Source of the DNA: Congregibacter litoralis KT71
Lineage (GTDB): Bacteria > Pseudomonadota > Gammaproteobacteria > Pseudomonadales > Halieaceae
Direction: 5' to 3'
DNA length: 64,000 bases
Assembly: GCF_000153125.2 (NCBI RefSeq)
Contig: NZ_CM002299.1
Location: 3,697,238 to 3,761,237 of the forward strand
Made by a program: the position numbers and the translations under genes. Every line of letters starts with the position of its first letter. Positions within the stretch are counted from its first letter, which is position 1. Below are positions 43,632-52,408 of the stretch, piece by piece. The notes beneath the pieces were generated by a model, which did not search any database, was not told where the DNA came from, and was given only the letters and a program-made list of their open reading frames with translations.

Positions 43632-45385
43632 TGCTCCCCGTTCAATTCGGCGGCGTTCTCGCCGTAAATCGACAGGGGCGTGCGCATGGGATGCTCCTCC
43701 AGCCCCATAAGATCACACAGAGACTCATAGTCCGTCACCATGACCTGCTGCTCAAAACCCAGTTGCAAATAGTGATCAAAACGCAAATCAATATTTTCGT
43801 AGGTGAAGTAGACAATAGTGGTTTCGCAACGTTCCTGAAGGGCCTCCATGGCGCGCAGCAAAAACACTTCCGGCATAGCGTCATAGGCCTGCGTCAGCAC
43901 CAATATGCGGGGCTTGGCGATGATGGCCGCGGCCAGCTTGAGCTGCATCGTTTCCACAATGGAGAGGGGCCAGCCCGTACCCACCAGCTCTGTATCCAGG
44001 CCCTGGGGCAGCTGTGTCACGGTTTCGGCGAGACCCACAATCTCCAGCACCTTCATGACATCTACGGACTCGCTATTGGACGCCGATAGCCGCAGATACT
44101 CCCGAATACTCGCTTCCACGGCATTGGGCCGATCCAGCATGATGATTTCCTGGCGCTTTTCGTAGGCCTTGAGCTCCCGAAGATCCATGCCGCCGACTGC
44201 GATGTAACCGCTGTCAGGAGACTCGTGGCCGCGCACGAGATTGGTAAACACCCGCTGGGCCCGATGGCTGTCAGCGTAGACACAAACCCGCGAGCGGGCA
44301 GGAATCTTGAAATCCAGGGTGATCGAAGGCGCCACCACAACCTTACTGAAACTGAGTGAAGAGTCTCCATCGATTCGCGTATGGGCCTTGTCGGGCATAT
44401 CCTGCTCAACGCGGAAAAACAGCGAGAGCTCGTCCACGGCTCCGCAGACATCGTAGAGATAGCTCAGATAGATCCCCATTTGCGACACCCCGAGGAACAC
44501 CACGGAAAGCACCAGCTCCGCCGCCACCAGCTGCCCCAGGGACAGTTCACCGCTGATCACCAGCCAGCCGCCGAGTCCGAGGAGCGCAGCACTGGCCGCG
44601 GCGTAGATGAACAAAAAGCTCAGGGTCTGGGAAAAATGATGCCGAAAATGCAGGCGATGTTGTTCCATGTAGGAAGCCGTGACGTCATCGGTACGTCGGA
44701 GCGCCTCGGCAATGTGCATTTCACTTTTATAAAAACCATTGGCATGCCCCAATGACTCCAGCCAGGATGCGCTGTAGTGCTTGCGGTGGGAGAGCTCCAC
44801 AGCACTGCGGATACCCCGCCGCCCCCAAATGAACCACACCAGCCAGATCAGCAGCGCGATACCCGCATTAAAGGCCAGCAACACCGGGTGATAAGACGAC
44901 ACCAGGAGGAAACCAACCACAGTCTGAAGCAGGATAGTGAAGCCCCCAACCAGCAGATTGGGCAGCATCTTCATGATAATGACGATATCGAAGTAGCGGT
45001 TGAACAGAGCGCTCTTGCCACGGTCATCAAAATAGGGGTTGCGGGCGTAGATGGTGCGAAGCGCAATCTCGGACACCATACGGGCATAAAATCGGCGCCC
45101 GAACACATCCATGATGTAGATCCGAAGGGCGTTCAGGCTGCCGGCAAGGAGCAGCAGAAAGAACAGCGTCAGCGACAACACCACCAGCGGCGTCGTCAGG
45201 CCGATGTTAGCCACCGTGTTGATCAGCATCTGAACGGACACGGGCGTCGCCAGGGACAACAGGCTGATACCTATGCCATAGATGATGGCCAGCACGTAGT
45301 AGCTGCGCTCCGGCGCCAGAATACCGATAAAAAAGCTAAACAGGGACGAAAGAGAAGTCTCTGATGCGATGTGTTTGTCAGCCAT
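43628..45385 (-). CDS. ABC-exporter-like protein with degenerate nucleotide-binding domain
   Basis: A 585-residue protein shaped like a type 1 secretion ABC transporter: residues 1-320 hold about five or six membrane helices (YVLAIIYGIGISLLSLATPVSVQMLI and others) and the rest aligns with an ATPase domain. Every catalytic motif is altered: Walker A is CVYADSHRAQRVF without GxxGxGK, the signature is PLSIVETMQLKLAAA instead of LSGGQ, Walker B is ILVLTQAYD without DE, and the switch region is YFTYEN without His. ATP hydrolysis is therefore very unlikely. The gene keeps its overlap with the adaptor and channel genes, so the complex is under selection. It may need an ATPase partner encoded elsewhere. 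Confidence 0.85.
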   Translation of the reverse strand: MADKHIASETSLSSLFSFFIGILAPERSYYVLAIIYGIGISLLSLATPVSVQMLINTVANIGLTTPLVVLSLTLFFLLLLAGSLNALRIYIMDVFGRRFYARMVSEIALRTIYARNPYFDDRGKSALFNRYFDIVIIMKMLPNLLVGGFTILLQTVVGFLLVSSYHPVLLAFNAGIALLIWLVWFIWGRRGIRSAVELSHRKHYSASWLESLGHANGFYKSEMHIAEALRRTDDVTASYMEQHRLHFRHHFSQTLSFLFIYAAASAALLGLGGWLVISGELSLGQLVAAELVLSVVFLGVSQMGIYLSYLYDVCGAVDELSLFFRVEQDMPDKAHTRIDGDSSLSFSKVVVAPSITLDFKIPARSRVCVYADSHRAQRVFTNLVRGHESPDSGYIAVGGMDLRELKAYEKRQEIIMLDRPNAVEASIREYLRLSASNSESVDVMKVLEIVGLAETVTQLPQGLDTELVGTGWPLSIVETMQLKLAAAIIAKPRILVLTQAYDAMPEVFLLRAMEALQERCETTIVYFTYENIDLRFDHYLQLGFEQQVMVTDYESLCDLMGLEEHPMRTPLSIYGENAAELNGEQ

Positions 45386-45450
45386 GAGAAAGAAGGTCAG
45401 GTTCGATAATTATCTATTATACGTAAACCCGATCGTTTTGGTTGGGTATT

Positions 45451-46491
45451 TCAGGGCCCCACAACCACCCGTTCCCACAATCGATCACTCAGGGCCTGCT
45501 GTGAAGCCCGCCGAAGATCACCCTGGGTGAGCCACTGCACAATTTCACTGGCAACATCCGGATAATGAACGCGTCTCACCGGCGTATGGGACGCCAACCA
45601 ATCGCGAATGGGCTCCAGTCGCAAACTCTCCAGGACATCGCCGTATCCCAGCTGCTTTAGCGCAAGGGCGTTGGAAGACTGCTCCATCTGCCGACTCAGC
45701 GGCTTTACCAAGAGGCGTTTACCCAGGGCCAGACACTCGCTGGACAGCTCGAATCCCGCGTTACAGATCACCGCCGCGCAATCGGAAAGATCCGACTGAA
45801 AGCCCTGCAACGATGTGGGCAGGATGTGCAGGTTTGCCCGCCGGGCCGTCTTGTTGCCCGGGGCATAAATGTAAAACTCATACTCCGGTAACTGCGCCAG
45901 AAGCGCCTGCACCTCTTCCTGCTCTTCAAAGGGCAGATACACCACCACCTTGCGCTGCTCACTTTTATCGGCAGCATGCTCCACGTTGACGATGGGTGGG
46001 AGTATGGGTGCTTTAAAACTGTCCCAATGCATGCCGAGGCGGACACTGCCGGGGGCGAACATGCGCATGACCCATTGGGATCTAAAATCGTGGCCCGCGA
46101 CGGGAACCCGATGATCAAAAGCCGGCTGGTGTCCCATGCTGACAACGGTTTTGCCCCGCAGCCAACCGGCCCAGGCGGTAATTGGTTCAAAGTCCGTCAG
46201 CACAAGATCGTAGTCCTGAAGATCCAGTGTCAGTACATCGCGCACAAGATGCCAGTAGTTGTTCCCGAAAAAGGTTTTCAGGTAGGACAAGCGACCGCGG
46301 GAGCTCGCAAAGGTAAGCCCGGGAAGCGTGCGAAAATGCCCGAACGCCTGCATATCAAAGTAGCGTTCAGCGGGGCGACCGCTGAACAGATAATCCACAT
46401 TGATATCCCTGGCGGCAAAGGCTTTCGCCATGGCTCGGGCGCGACTCAGGTGGCCGTTACCTGTGCCCTGAACACCGTAGAGTACTTTCAT
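45451..46491 (-). CDS. MJ1255/VC2487-type glycosyltransferase-like protein
   Basis: A 346-residue protein starting MKVLYGVQGTGNGHLSRARAMA; the upstream frame extension is rejected. The GNGHLSRA motif near residues 11-18 is the nucleotide-sugar loop of GT-B enzymes related to UDP-glucuronosyl/MurG-type transferases. DLVLTDFEPITAWAG near 98-112 and CNAGFELSSECLALGKRLLVKPL near 248-270 complete the pattern (N-terminal acceptor side, C-terminal donor side). The acceptor is unknown. It precedes the exporter operon by 66 bp on the same strand and follows a PAP2 phosphatase, which suggests an envelope-linked function. Confidence 0.8.
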   Translation of the reverse strand: MKVLYGVQGTGNGHLSRARAMAKAFAARDINVDYLFSGRPAERYFDMQAFGHFRTLPGLTFASSRGRLSYLKTFFGNNYWHLVRDVLTLDLQDYDLVLTDFEPITAWAGWLRGKTVVSMGHQPAFDHRVPVAGHDFRSQWVMRMFAPGSVRLGMHWDSFKAPILPPIVNVEHAADKSEQRKVVVYLPFEEQEEVQALLAQLPEYEFYIYAPGNKTARRANLHILPTSLQGFQSDLSDCAAVICNAGFELSSECLALGKRLLVKPLSRQMEQSSNALALKQLGYGDVLESLRLEPIRDWLASHTPVRRVHYPDVASEIVQWLTQGDLRRASQQALSDRLWERVVVGP

Positions 46492-46519
46492 TACCTGGAT
46501 TGACTGCTGACTTGGATGC

Positions 46520-47035
46520 TTAGGCGAACCACTGCGCCGTCGCCAGAGCGATGGAAGAGCCCAGCATGGCACCCACGACGGTGTCCGTGGGAAAGTGCAC
46601 ACCGAGGTACACGCGGGACATGCCCACCGCCACGCTCCAGGCATAGAGTGGCAATAGCCATAGGCCAAAGTGCAGGACCAGAAGCGTCACAAATAAAAAT
46701 GCGGCGCAGGTGTGCCCCGACGGAAAGCTGAATTCATCCGATGCAATGATGTGGCTTTGAAAGTCGGGTAATGCTGCCGCGGGTCGACGACGCTTCAAAC
46801 TGTTCTTCAGGGTCCAGTAAAGTGTGCGTTCGATGGCGAAGGCGACGAGCATATGGGTCAGGAACTGTTCGCCGCTTTCGGACAGCAGGCCCAGGGCGCT
46901 CCCCAGAACCAAATACCAATGCCCGTCGGCGCTTCGCGAAATGGGGCGACGGTGGCGAGCGCCCCAACTCCGTGACTGCTGGGACAGCAGGAGAGACCGA
47001 TGATCGAAGCCCTGAATAGTTTCGAGAACGCTCAT
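46520..47035 (-). CDS. PAP2-family membrane phosphatase
   Basis: A 171-residue membrane protein; the start at 47035 (MSVLETIQGFDHRS) is chosen over an upstream frame. The three phosphatase motifs are complete: KNSLKRRRP near residue 76, FPSGH near 101 and SRVYLGVHFPTD near 137-148, with the two His and the Arg of the catalytic triad. Hydrophobic helices surround them (TLLVLHFGLWLLPLYAW, VVGAMLGSSIALATA). It should dephosphorylate undecaprenyl pyrophosphate or a phosphatidic lipid at the membrane. It is followed by the glycosyltransferase gene 28 bp away. Confidence 0.88.
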   Translation of the reverse strand: MSVLETIQGFDHRSLLLSQQSRSWGARHRRPISRSADGHWYLVLGSALGLLSESGEQFLTHMLVAFAIERTLYWTLKNSLKRRRPAAALPDFQSHIIASDEFSFPSGHTCAAFLFVTLLVLHFGLWLLPLYAWSVAVGMSRVYLGVHFPTDTVVGAMLGSSIALATAQWFA

Positions 47036-47250
47036 ACTGCGAACTCTAGGCTCGGGGGATGACGCTTGTATGACCTGCAAGCCCTCTGCCGTGAATTTTT
47101 TGTGACGGTGAACGTGACGTCGGTGATCCGCTACGGCGATATCCCGGGGTCAAAAGAGGGCTTACCCGGACAGCATACAAAACGATAAGCTTCTTCTCTG
47201 GTATTTTTATACGGCATGGTCCGTACCGCCCAATTTTCTGGAATTCAAGT

Positions 47251-48711
47251 ATGAGCATTCTCTACCGCAGCGCTTTTGGACTCGCACAGGACATCAAGGC
47301 CGGCAAGCTGTCTGCCGTCACGGTGCTTGAGTTTTATCTGGATCGCATTGAGCAATTCAATCCCGGCATCAACGCCGTGGTTGCCCTCGACACGGATCGC
47401 GCCCTTGAGCGTGCCGTCGCCGCGGACAAGGCCGCCGCCGAGAACGAAGATTGGGGCCCCCTCCACGGCGTGCCCATGACCATCAAGGATGCCTGGTGTA
47501 CCGAGGGCCTGGTGACCGTGGGCGGTATTCCGGAGCGCCGGGACTTTATCCCCGAAAAAAACGCGGTAGCGGTACAGCGCCTGGTGGATGCCGGAGCCAT
47601 TATCTTTGGCAAAACCAACGTGCCTTTTATGAGCGCGGATCTGCAGTCATTCAATGAAATCTACGATGTCACCAATAATCCCTGGAACGTGGAGCGCACC
47701 TGTGGCGGCTCCTCCGGCGGTGCGGCCGCTGCGCTGGCGAGTGGCTTAACACCCCTCGAGTTGGGCAGCGACATTGGCGGCTCCATTCGGACGCCCAGTC
47801 ACTTTAACGGCGTTTTCGGGCACAAAAGCAGCTACGAGCTCATCTCCAAACGGGGGCACCTGCCACCAGGCGACAAGGTGCTGTCAGAGCCGGATCTGTC
47901 CTGCGCCGGCCCCCTGGCCACCTGCGTTGATGATCTTGAACAGGCCCTGGCGCTGCTCGCCGGTCCCGCGCCAGACATCACCGCCCACCCCCTGCCCGCT
48001 CTGCCGACGCCGAGCTTTCGCGATGCCTCCCATCTTCGCGTGGCGGTCTGGGCCGATGATGAATTCTGTCGCGTAGATAAGTCGATAGCGGAGCATATTG
48101 AGAGCGCAGCAAAAACCCTGGAAAACCTCGGCGCCCACGTGGACCGTCATGCCCGCCCGGCCATTGATCCCCAGGCCAACCACGAAAACTATCTGCAAAT
48201 CCTTATGTCGGTGATCGGCGCCGATGTACCCGAGGAAGTGCGCCAGATGGCAAGAGATATGGTGGCGGCGGCGGATCCGGATGATCGCAGCGAAGCGCTG
48301 TTACAAATGAAAGGTATCGCAATGGAGCACAGAAGCTGGATCGTGCAGAACGAAATACGCCAGCACACCCGCGTCGCCTGGGAAGCGTTCTTTCGCGACT
48401 ACGACGTGTTGCTCTGCCCCTGCGCTCACGTCCCCGCCTTCGAGCACGATCATCATCCGGATATGCAGGCACGGGTCATCGCCGTCAACGGCGTCGAGCG
48501 TCCCTACACCGACGTTCTTAAGTGGGCGGGGCTTACGCTGAATGCCTATCTTCCCGCCACCGCTGTCCCCCTCGGCACCACCGCCGACGGACTGCCCGTG
48601 GGCATGCAGATCGCCAGTCGCTACCTGGGGGATCGCACGACACTCGCCGTAGCGCGACTCCTCGAAACGCATCACCGCGCCTTCGTACCGCCGCCCGGAT
48701 ACAACGACTAG
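47251..48711 (+). CDS. amidase
   Basis: A 486-residue amidase-signature enzyme. The catalytic Ser-cisSer-Lys set is visible: Lys in GVPMTIKDAWCTEG near residue 79, the GGSSGGAAAALASG loop near 152-165 and the nucleophile region LGSDIGGSIRTPSHFNG near 171-187. It hydrolyses an amide or nitrile-derived amide; the substrate is not predictable. The start is the ATG at 47251. It stands alone on the plus strand, divergent from the PAP2 gene. Confidence 0.92.
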   Translation: MSILYRSAFGLAQDIKAGKLSAVTVLEFYLDRIEQFNPGINAVVALDTDRALERAVAADKAAAENEDWGPLHGVPMTIKDAWCTEGLVTVGGIPERRDFIPEKNAVAVQRLVDAGAIIFGKTNVPFMSADLQSFNEIYDVTNNPWNVERTCGGSSGGAAAALASGLTPLELGSDIGGSIRTPSHFNGVFGHKSSYELISKRGHLPPGDKVLSEPDLSCAGPLATCVDDLEQALALLAGPAPDITAHPLPALPTPSFRDASHLRVAVWADDEFCRVDKSIAEHIESAAKTLENLGAHVDRHARPAIDPQANHENYLQILMSVIGADVPEEVRQMARDMVAAADPDDRSEALLQMKGIAMEHRSWIVQNEIRQHTRVAWEAFFRDYDVLLCPCAHVPAFEHDHHPDMQARVIAVNGVERPYTDVLKWAGLTLNAYLPATAVPLGTTADGLPVGMQIASRYLGDRTTLAVARLLETHHRAFVPPPGYND

Positions 48712-48912
48712 CACCACTCAGCGCCCTCAGAACTCTTCGTGACATCCAATGTCATTCCATGCCATGCCATGCACTGGGATGGTGCATTCCCCTGTAAAAA
48801 ATACGGTCAAAATTGCTTGCCTTGGAGCAGGTAATTTACCAAGGATCGAAAACAGGTCGACAGGCTCCTCAGCCCTTCGACTTATAAATATAAAATTACA
48901 AGGGGATCATCC

Positions 48913-51432
48913 ATGTCTGCGACCTTTCGCACGCTGCCGCTCATCGCGGCCGTATCACTGGCGACGCAATCTCTCACCGTCGGCGCACAACAACTCGAAG
49001 AAGTTATCGTAACCGCACAGAAACGCGCGGAGAGCCTTCAGGACGTTCCGATTTCTGTATCGGCTGTTCAGGGCGAGAAGATTCAGGATGCCGGCATTCC
49101 GAATATGGCGGCGCTGGCTGACTATGTGCCTAACCTGCACATCGCCGATGCTCCGGTGAACACCAACATCTATATGCGCGGCGTGGGCTCGGGTAACAAC
49201 CAGGGCTTTGAGCAGTCCGTAGGTATGTACATTGATGGCGTGTACATGGGTCGCGGACGTCAGTACCGCGCTGGATTCCTCGACGTAGAGCGCGTAGAGG
49301 TGCTACGTGGACCTCAGGGCACGCTGTTTGGTCGCAACACGGTCGCCGGCGCGATCAACATCACCACTGCCAGTGCGCGGGCTGGCGATGAGTTTGAAGG
49401 CCAGATTATGGCGTCCGCCGAGTCCTTCGACGGCCGGATCGTCGAAGGCTTTGTAGGCGGCGGCCTCACCGATACCCTCGGGGCGCGACTTGCGGTTAAG
49501 TATCGTGAAACAGACGGTTTTGCAGACAACACTTTTCTTGGCACACCCGAGGGTGGCGTCGAAGAGCTTTCCTATCGTCTGTCTTTAAACTGGCAGCCGA
49601 CTGACAACCTGAACGTTAACTTCAAGTATACCCAGTCAGATTATGAGCGAACCGGCTCAACAACAACGGGCAAGGTGTTTTTAACCAGGGACGAGCGAAA
49701 CGAGTTTGTTCCCAACCGCTCCGCGTTCGCCGACACGGCCTACAGCATCATGGATGTGTTCTACCCGGGTTACAAAGAGCAGACCGGCCGCGAATTCGAA
49801 GTATTTAAGGACAACGGTTTCGGGCGCTCCCAGGAAGACGGCATCGGCATTGGGATCAACCCTGACAGCTCAGACAACGACCTCACCAACATGGTACTCA
49901 ATGTGGACTGGCAGGTCGGCGAATTGACCCTGACTTCTGTCACCGGTTGGTCGGAGTACCAGTACATTGATGGTGCAGACGTAGACTGGTTACCGCTGCA
50001 GTTTATCTCCCGCGACGATGATCAGAGCTTTGAGCAGGTAAGCCAGGAGTTTCGCATCGCCTCTCCGGGCGGTGAGTTTTTCGACTACGTAGCGGGTTTT
50101 TACTACGACCAATCAGACCTCGAGTTTGACCGGCAGGTAGCTATTGATACCAATTTCGACGGACTATTCCCTGAGTTTCTTTCGATTGTGACCCCGGGCA
50201 ATCCTCCGCCGGAAGTACTCCCGCAAAACCTGTTATTTGCCCTTACCCAAGGTGCCTACGACATGAACCAGGTAGCGCGAAATCACAATTATCAGCTGGA
50301 TTCAGACTCCTTGGCGGTGTTCGCCCAGGGTACGTTTAACTTCACTGACACCTTGCGTTTAACCGTAGGGGTTCGCTATACCGAAGAGAACAAGGATGTG
50401 ATCAGCACGCAGTTTCTGAGTGATCAGAATTCAGGGCTCCTGAACCCCGGCGACAGTTATTTCCTTCACTTGATCCAGGCTAACAGCTTCAATGCCTATG
50501 CCTATGATTTCAGGGAAGAGCGCTCGACTGATGCGTTGACGCCATCGTTCAATCTGCAGTGGGATGTTGGTGACGACAGCATGCTCTATGCCAGCTTTTC
50601 CCAGGGCTTCAAATCCGGCGGTTTCACCGCGGCGGATGACCAGAACCCCGGGGATCTCGCACCCACCGCATTCCCCTGCGCACCTAACCCGGACTTTACC
50701 GTTGATCTTGATGCCTGCTATGACCTGTCAAATCCGAATGGAGACTTCGAATTTGGCGACGAAGAGGTGGATGCTTTTGAGTTGGGCGGAAAGCATACCC
50801 TGCTTGATGGCGGCATGACCCTGAACTGGGCCCTGTTCTACACGGAGTACACCGACCTGCAAACTGCTATCTTCGAAGGCCTTGGCTTCGTAGTGAAAAA
50901 TGCTGCCGGTTCAGAGATTTATGGTCTTGAGGTCGATGCTCTTTGGCAGGCTACGGACAACCTCAGACTTGGGGCGAACTTTGCTTACCTTGATGCCTCA
51001 TACAGTGACTTCGACGACGGTCCCTGTACCGCCATTCAATTGGATGCCAATCCTAATTGTTCGATCGAGCAAGGAAACCCGCTGTCTGGTGAGCCTACGC
51101 TGTACGCATCAGATTACAGTGCCTCCTTCTTCTTCGACTATATCCGTCCCGTGGGCCAGATGGAGTTCTTTGCCGGCGGTGAGGTTAATTACCGCGATTC
51201 TTTCCAATCGGCAGGTGATAACGACCCCATTGACCAAATCGACGCCTTCACCAAGACCAACTTACGCTTGGGACTTCGATCAGGCGACTGGGAGATCATG
51301 GCCTATGGACGTAACATCTTTGATGAAGAGGTCTTCATGCAGTCTTATGACACACCAGTCCTTGCAGGTTCGCACTCCAGATACATGGACGAGAGCGCAG
51401 TCTTTGGTGCTCGCTTGAAGTACACCTTCTAA
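48913..51432 (+). CDS. TonB-dependent receptor
   Basis: An 839-residue outer membrane receptor. A signal peptide (LPLIAAVSLATQSLTVGAQ) leads into the TonB box EEVIVTAQKRAESLQDVPISVSAV. The plug domain follows (LHIADAPVNTNIYMRGVGS, YIDGVYMGRGRQY, VEVLRGPQGTLFGRNTVAGAINITT) and the barrel ends ARLKYTF with the expected terminal Phe. It takes up a ligand across the outer membrane with energy from TonB; the ligand is not identifiable, and this type (EVIVTAQKR) often handles organic compounds in marine bacteria. A terminator lies 24 bp downstream. Confidence 0.95.
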   Translation: MSATFRTLPLIAAVSLATQSLTVGAQQLEEVIVTAQKRAESLQDVPISVSAVQGEKIQDAGIPNMAALADYVPNLHIADAPVNTNIYMRGVGSGNNQGFEQSVGMYIDGVYMGRGRQYRAGFLDVERVEVLRGPQGTLFGRNTVAGAINITTASARAGDEFEGQIMASAESFDGRIVEGFVGGGLTDTLGARLAVKYRETDGFADNTFLGTPEGGVEELSYRLSLNWQPTDNLNVNFKYTQSDYERTGSTTTGKVFLTRDERNEFVPNRSAFADTAYSIMDVFYPGYKEQTGREFEVFKDNGFGRSQEDGIGIGINPDSSDNDLTNMVLNVDWQVGELTLTSVTGWSEYQYIDGADVDWLPLQFISRDDDQSFEQVSQEFRIASPGGEFFDYVAGFYYDQSDLEFDRQVAIDTNFDGLFPEFLSIVTPGNPPPEVLPQNLLFALTQGAYDMNQVARNHNYQLDSDSLAVFAQGTFNFTDTLRLTVGVRYTEENKDVISTQFLSDQNSGLLNPGDSYFLHLIQANSFNAYAYDFREERSTDALTPSFNLQWDVGDDSMLYASFSQGFKSGGFTAADDQNPGDLAPTAFPCAPNPDFTVDLDACYDLSNPNGDFEFGDEEVDAFELGGKHTLLDGGMTLNWALFYTEYTDLQTAIFEGLGFVVKNAAGSEIYGLEVDALWQATDNLRLGANFAYLDASYSDFDDGPCTAIQLDANPNCSIEQGNPLSGEPTLYASDYSASFFFDYIRPVGQMEFFAGGEVNYRDSFQSAGDNDPIDQIDAFTKTNLRLGLRSGDWEIMAYGRNIFDEEVFMQSYDTPVLAGSHSRYMDESAVFGARLKYTF

Positions 51433-51455
51433 GCGAACGCTCAGCAATACTCCTA

Positions 51456-51482
51456 ATGCCCGCCTAGTGCGGGCATTTTTTT
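51456..51482 (+). terminator. rho-independent terminator after TonB receptor gene
   Basis: ATGCCCGC (51456-51463) pairs with GCGGGCAT (51469-51476) over a 5-base loop and is followed by a run of seven T (51476-51482). Confidence 0.88.
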
Positions 51483-51559
51483 GCCCGCGGGATACTCGTA
51501 ACTTGGAATGAGCGATGGCTCGTCCGGAGCACGGCTTTTTCACAACGCCACTCGATACC

Positions 51560-51635
51560 GGAGCACGGCCACAACTGTTGTTACGCGTCGCGCTGCGCGC
51601 TCCTGATTGCTTCACAACAGTTATGCCCGCACTCC
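51560..51635. repeat. palindromic element, family 1, copy 1 (decayed arms)
   Basis: Arms 51560-51581 and 51614-51635 are inverted repeats of 22 bp with 18 matches; the inner nine (AACTGTTGT/ACAACAGTT) are perfect. The 32-nt centre 51582-51613, read on the minus strand, has AGCAATCAGGAGCGCG then AGCGCGACGCG, nearly the same as the centre of the next element, although the arms are unrelated. Confidence 0.7.
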
Positions 51636-51683
51636 TCAACGCCGTGACCAGAAAAAAACGTACTCAAGTACTGCACGGCACAA

Positions 51684-51762
51684 GGCGAAGCTCCAGTGTG
51701 TATTGCGTAGCAATCAGGAGCGCGTGAGCGCGACGCGAAGCAATACACACTGGAGCTTCGCC
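51684..51762. repeat. palindromic element, family 1, copy 2 (perfect arms)
   Basis: A perfect 23-bp inverted repeat (51684-51706 and 51740-51762, beginning GGCGAAGCTCCAGTG) encloses a 33-nt centre with AGCAATCAGGAGCGCG then GAGCGCGACGCG. The right arm and its flank recur in diverged form just downstream (GCAATGCATACTGGCGTC near 51797-51813), where a short hairpin ACGCCAG/CTGGCGT at 51779-51812 remains. Confidence 0.8.
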
Positions 51763-51847
51763 GAATTCATCGATCAATACGCCAGGAGACGCGGAGCAAT
51801 GCATACTGGCGTCTCGCCGGATAGCTGACCTTACGTATAATGCGCTG

Positions 51848-52408
51848 ATGACCGATTCCACCAGCAGGCTCCTCGGCGAGCGCGTCAGCCAGCTCCGGCA
51901 ACTGCAGTCTATGACGCTTGAGCAACTCGCCGCCGCTTCTGGCGTCAGTCGATCGATGCTGAGCCAGATTGAGCGCGGCAAAGCCAACCCGACCCTGGCC
52001 GTGACCCAGCGCATCGCGCAAACCTTTGGCATCAGCATCGGTGAGCTTGTGGATGACCCCAACGCCAGTGCGAGCATCGATGTCGTGCGTGGCGACGATC
52101 CGGGCACGGTGTTTCGCGCCGACAGCGAGTGTGAACTGCGTACCCTCTCGCCCCTGCAACTGGAAAAAAACATCGAGTTCTACGTGATCACCCTTCAGCC
52201 CGGCGCCGAACTGGCAAGCGCCGCGCATTTTGAAGGCACGCGGGAGATGTTCTCCGTGTCTCAGGGGTCTGCGATCGTCGGCACGGGTAACAGTGAGGTT
52301 GTGTTACAAACCGGCGATACGGCGCACTACCGCGCCGATATACCCCATGTGATTCGCTGCAGGGGCCCCGAGGCGCTCAAGGGCTTCCTTGTGGTCAGCT
52401 ACCGTTGA
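51848..52408 (+). CDS. XRE-family regulator with cupin domain
   Basis: A 186-residue transcription regulator. The N-terminal helix-turn-helix is VSQLRQLQSMTLEQLAAASGVSRSMLSQIERGKANPTL near residues 13-50; the C-terminal cupin barrel is near 110-186 (FYVITLQPGAELASAAHFEG, VVLQTGDTAHYRADIPHVIRC). Such proteins repress genes and sense a small ligand through the cupin. Its 3' end overlaps the 3' end of the heme A synthase gene by 14 bp in tail-to-tail orientation. The upstream region is filled by the palindromic elements. Confidence 0.92.
   Translation: MTDSTSRLLGERVSQLRQLQSMTLEQLAAASGVSRSMLSQIERGKANPTLAVTQRIAQTFGISIGELVDDPNASASIDVVRGDDPGTVFRADSECELRTLSPLQLEKNIEFYVITLQPGAELASAAHFEGTREMFSVSQGSAIVGTGNSEVVLQTGDTAHYRADIPHVIRCRGPEALKGFLVVSYR

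Noticed and set aside
51684..51762. Plain rho-independent terminator
   Set aside because: The stem is perfect but is not followed by a T run, and a proper terminator for the receptor gene is already present at 51456-51482.
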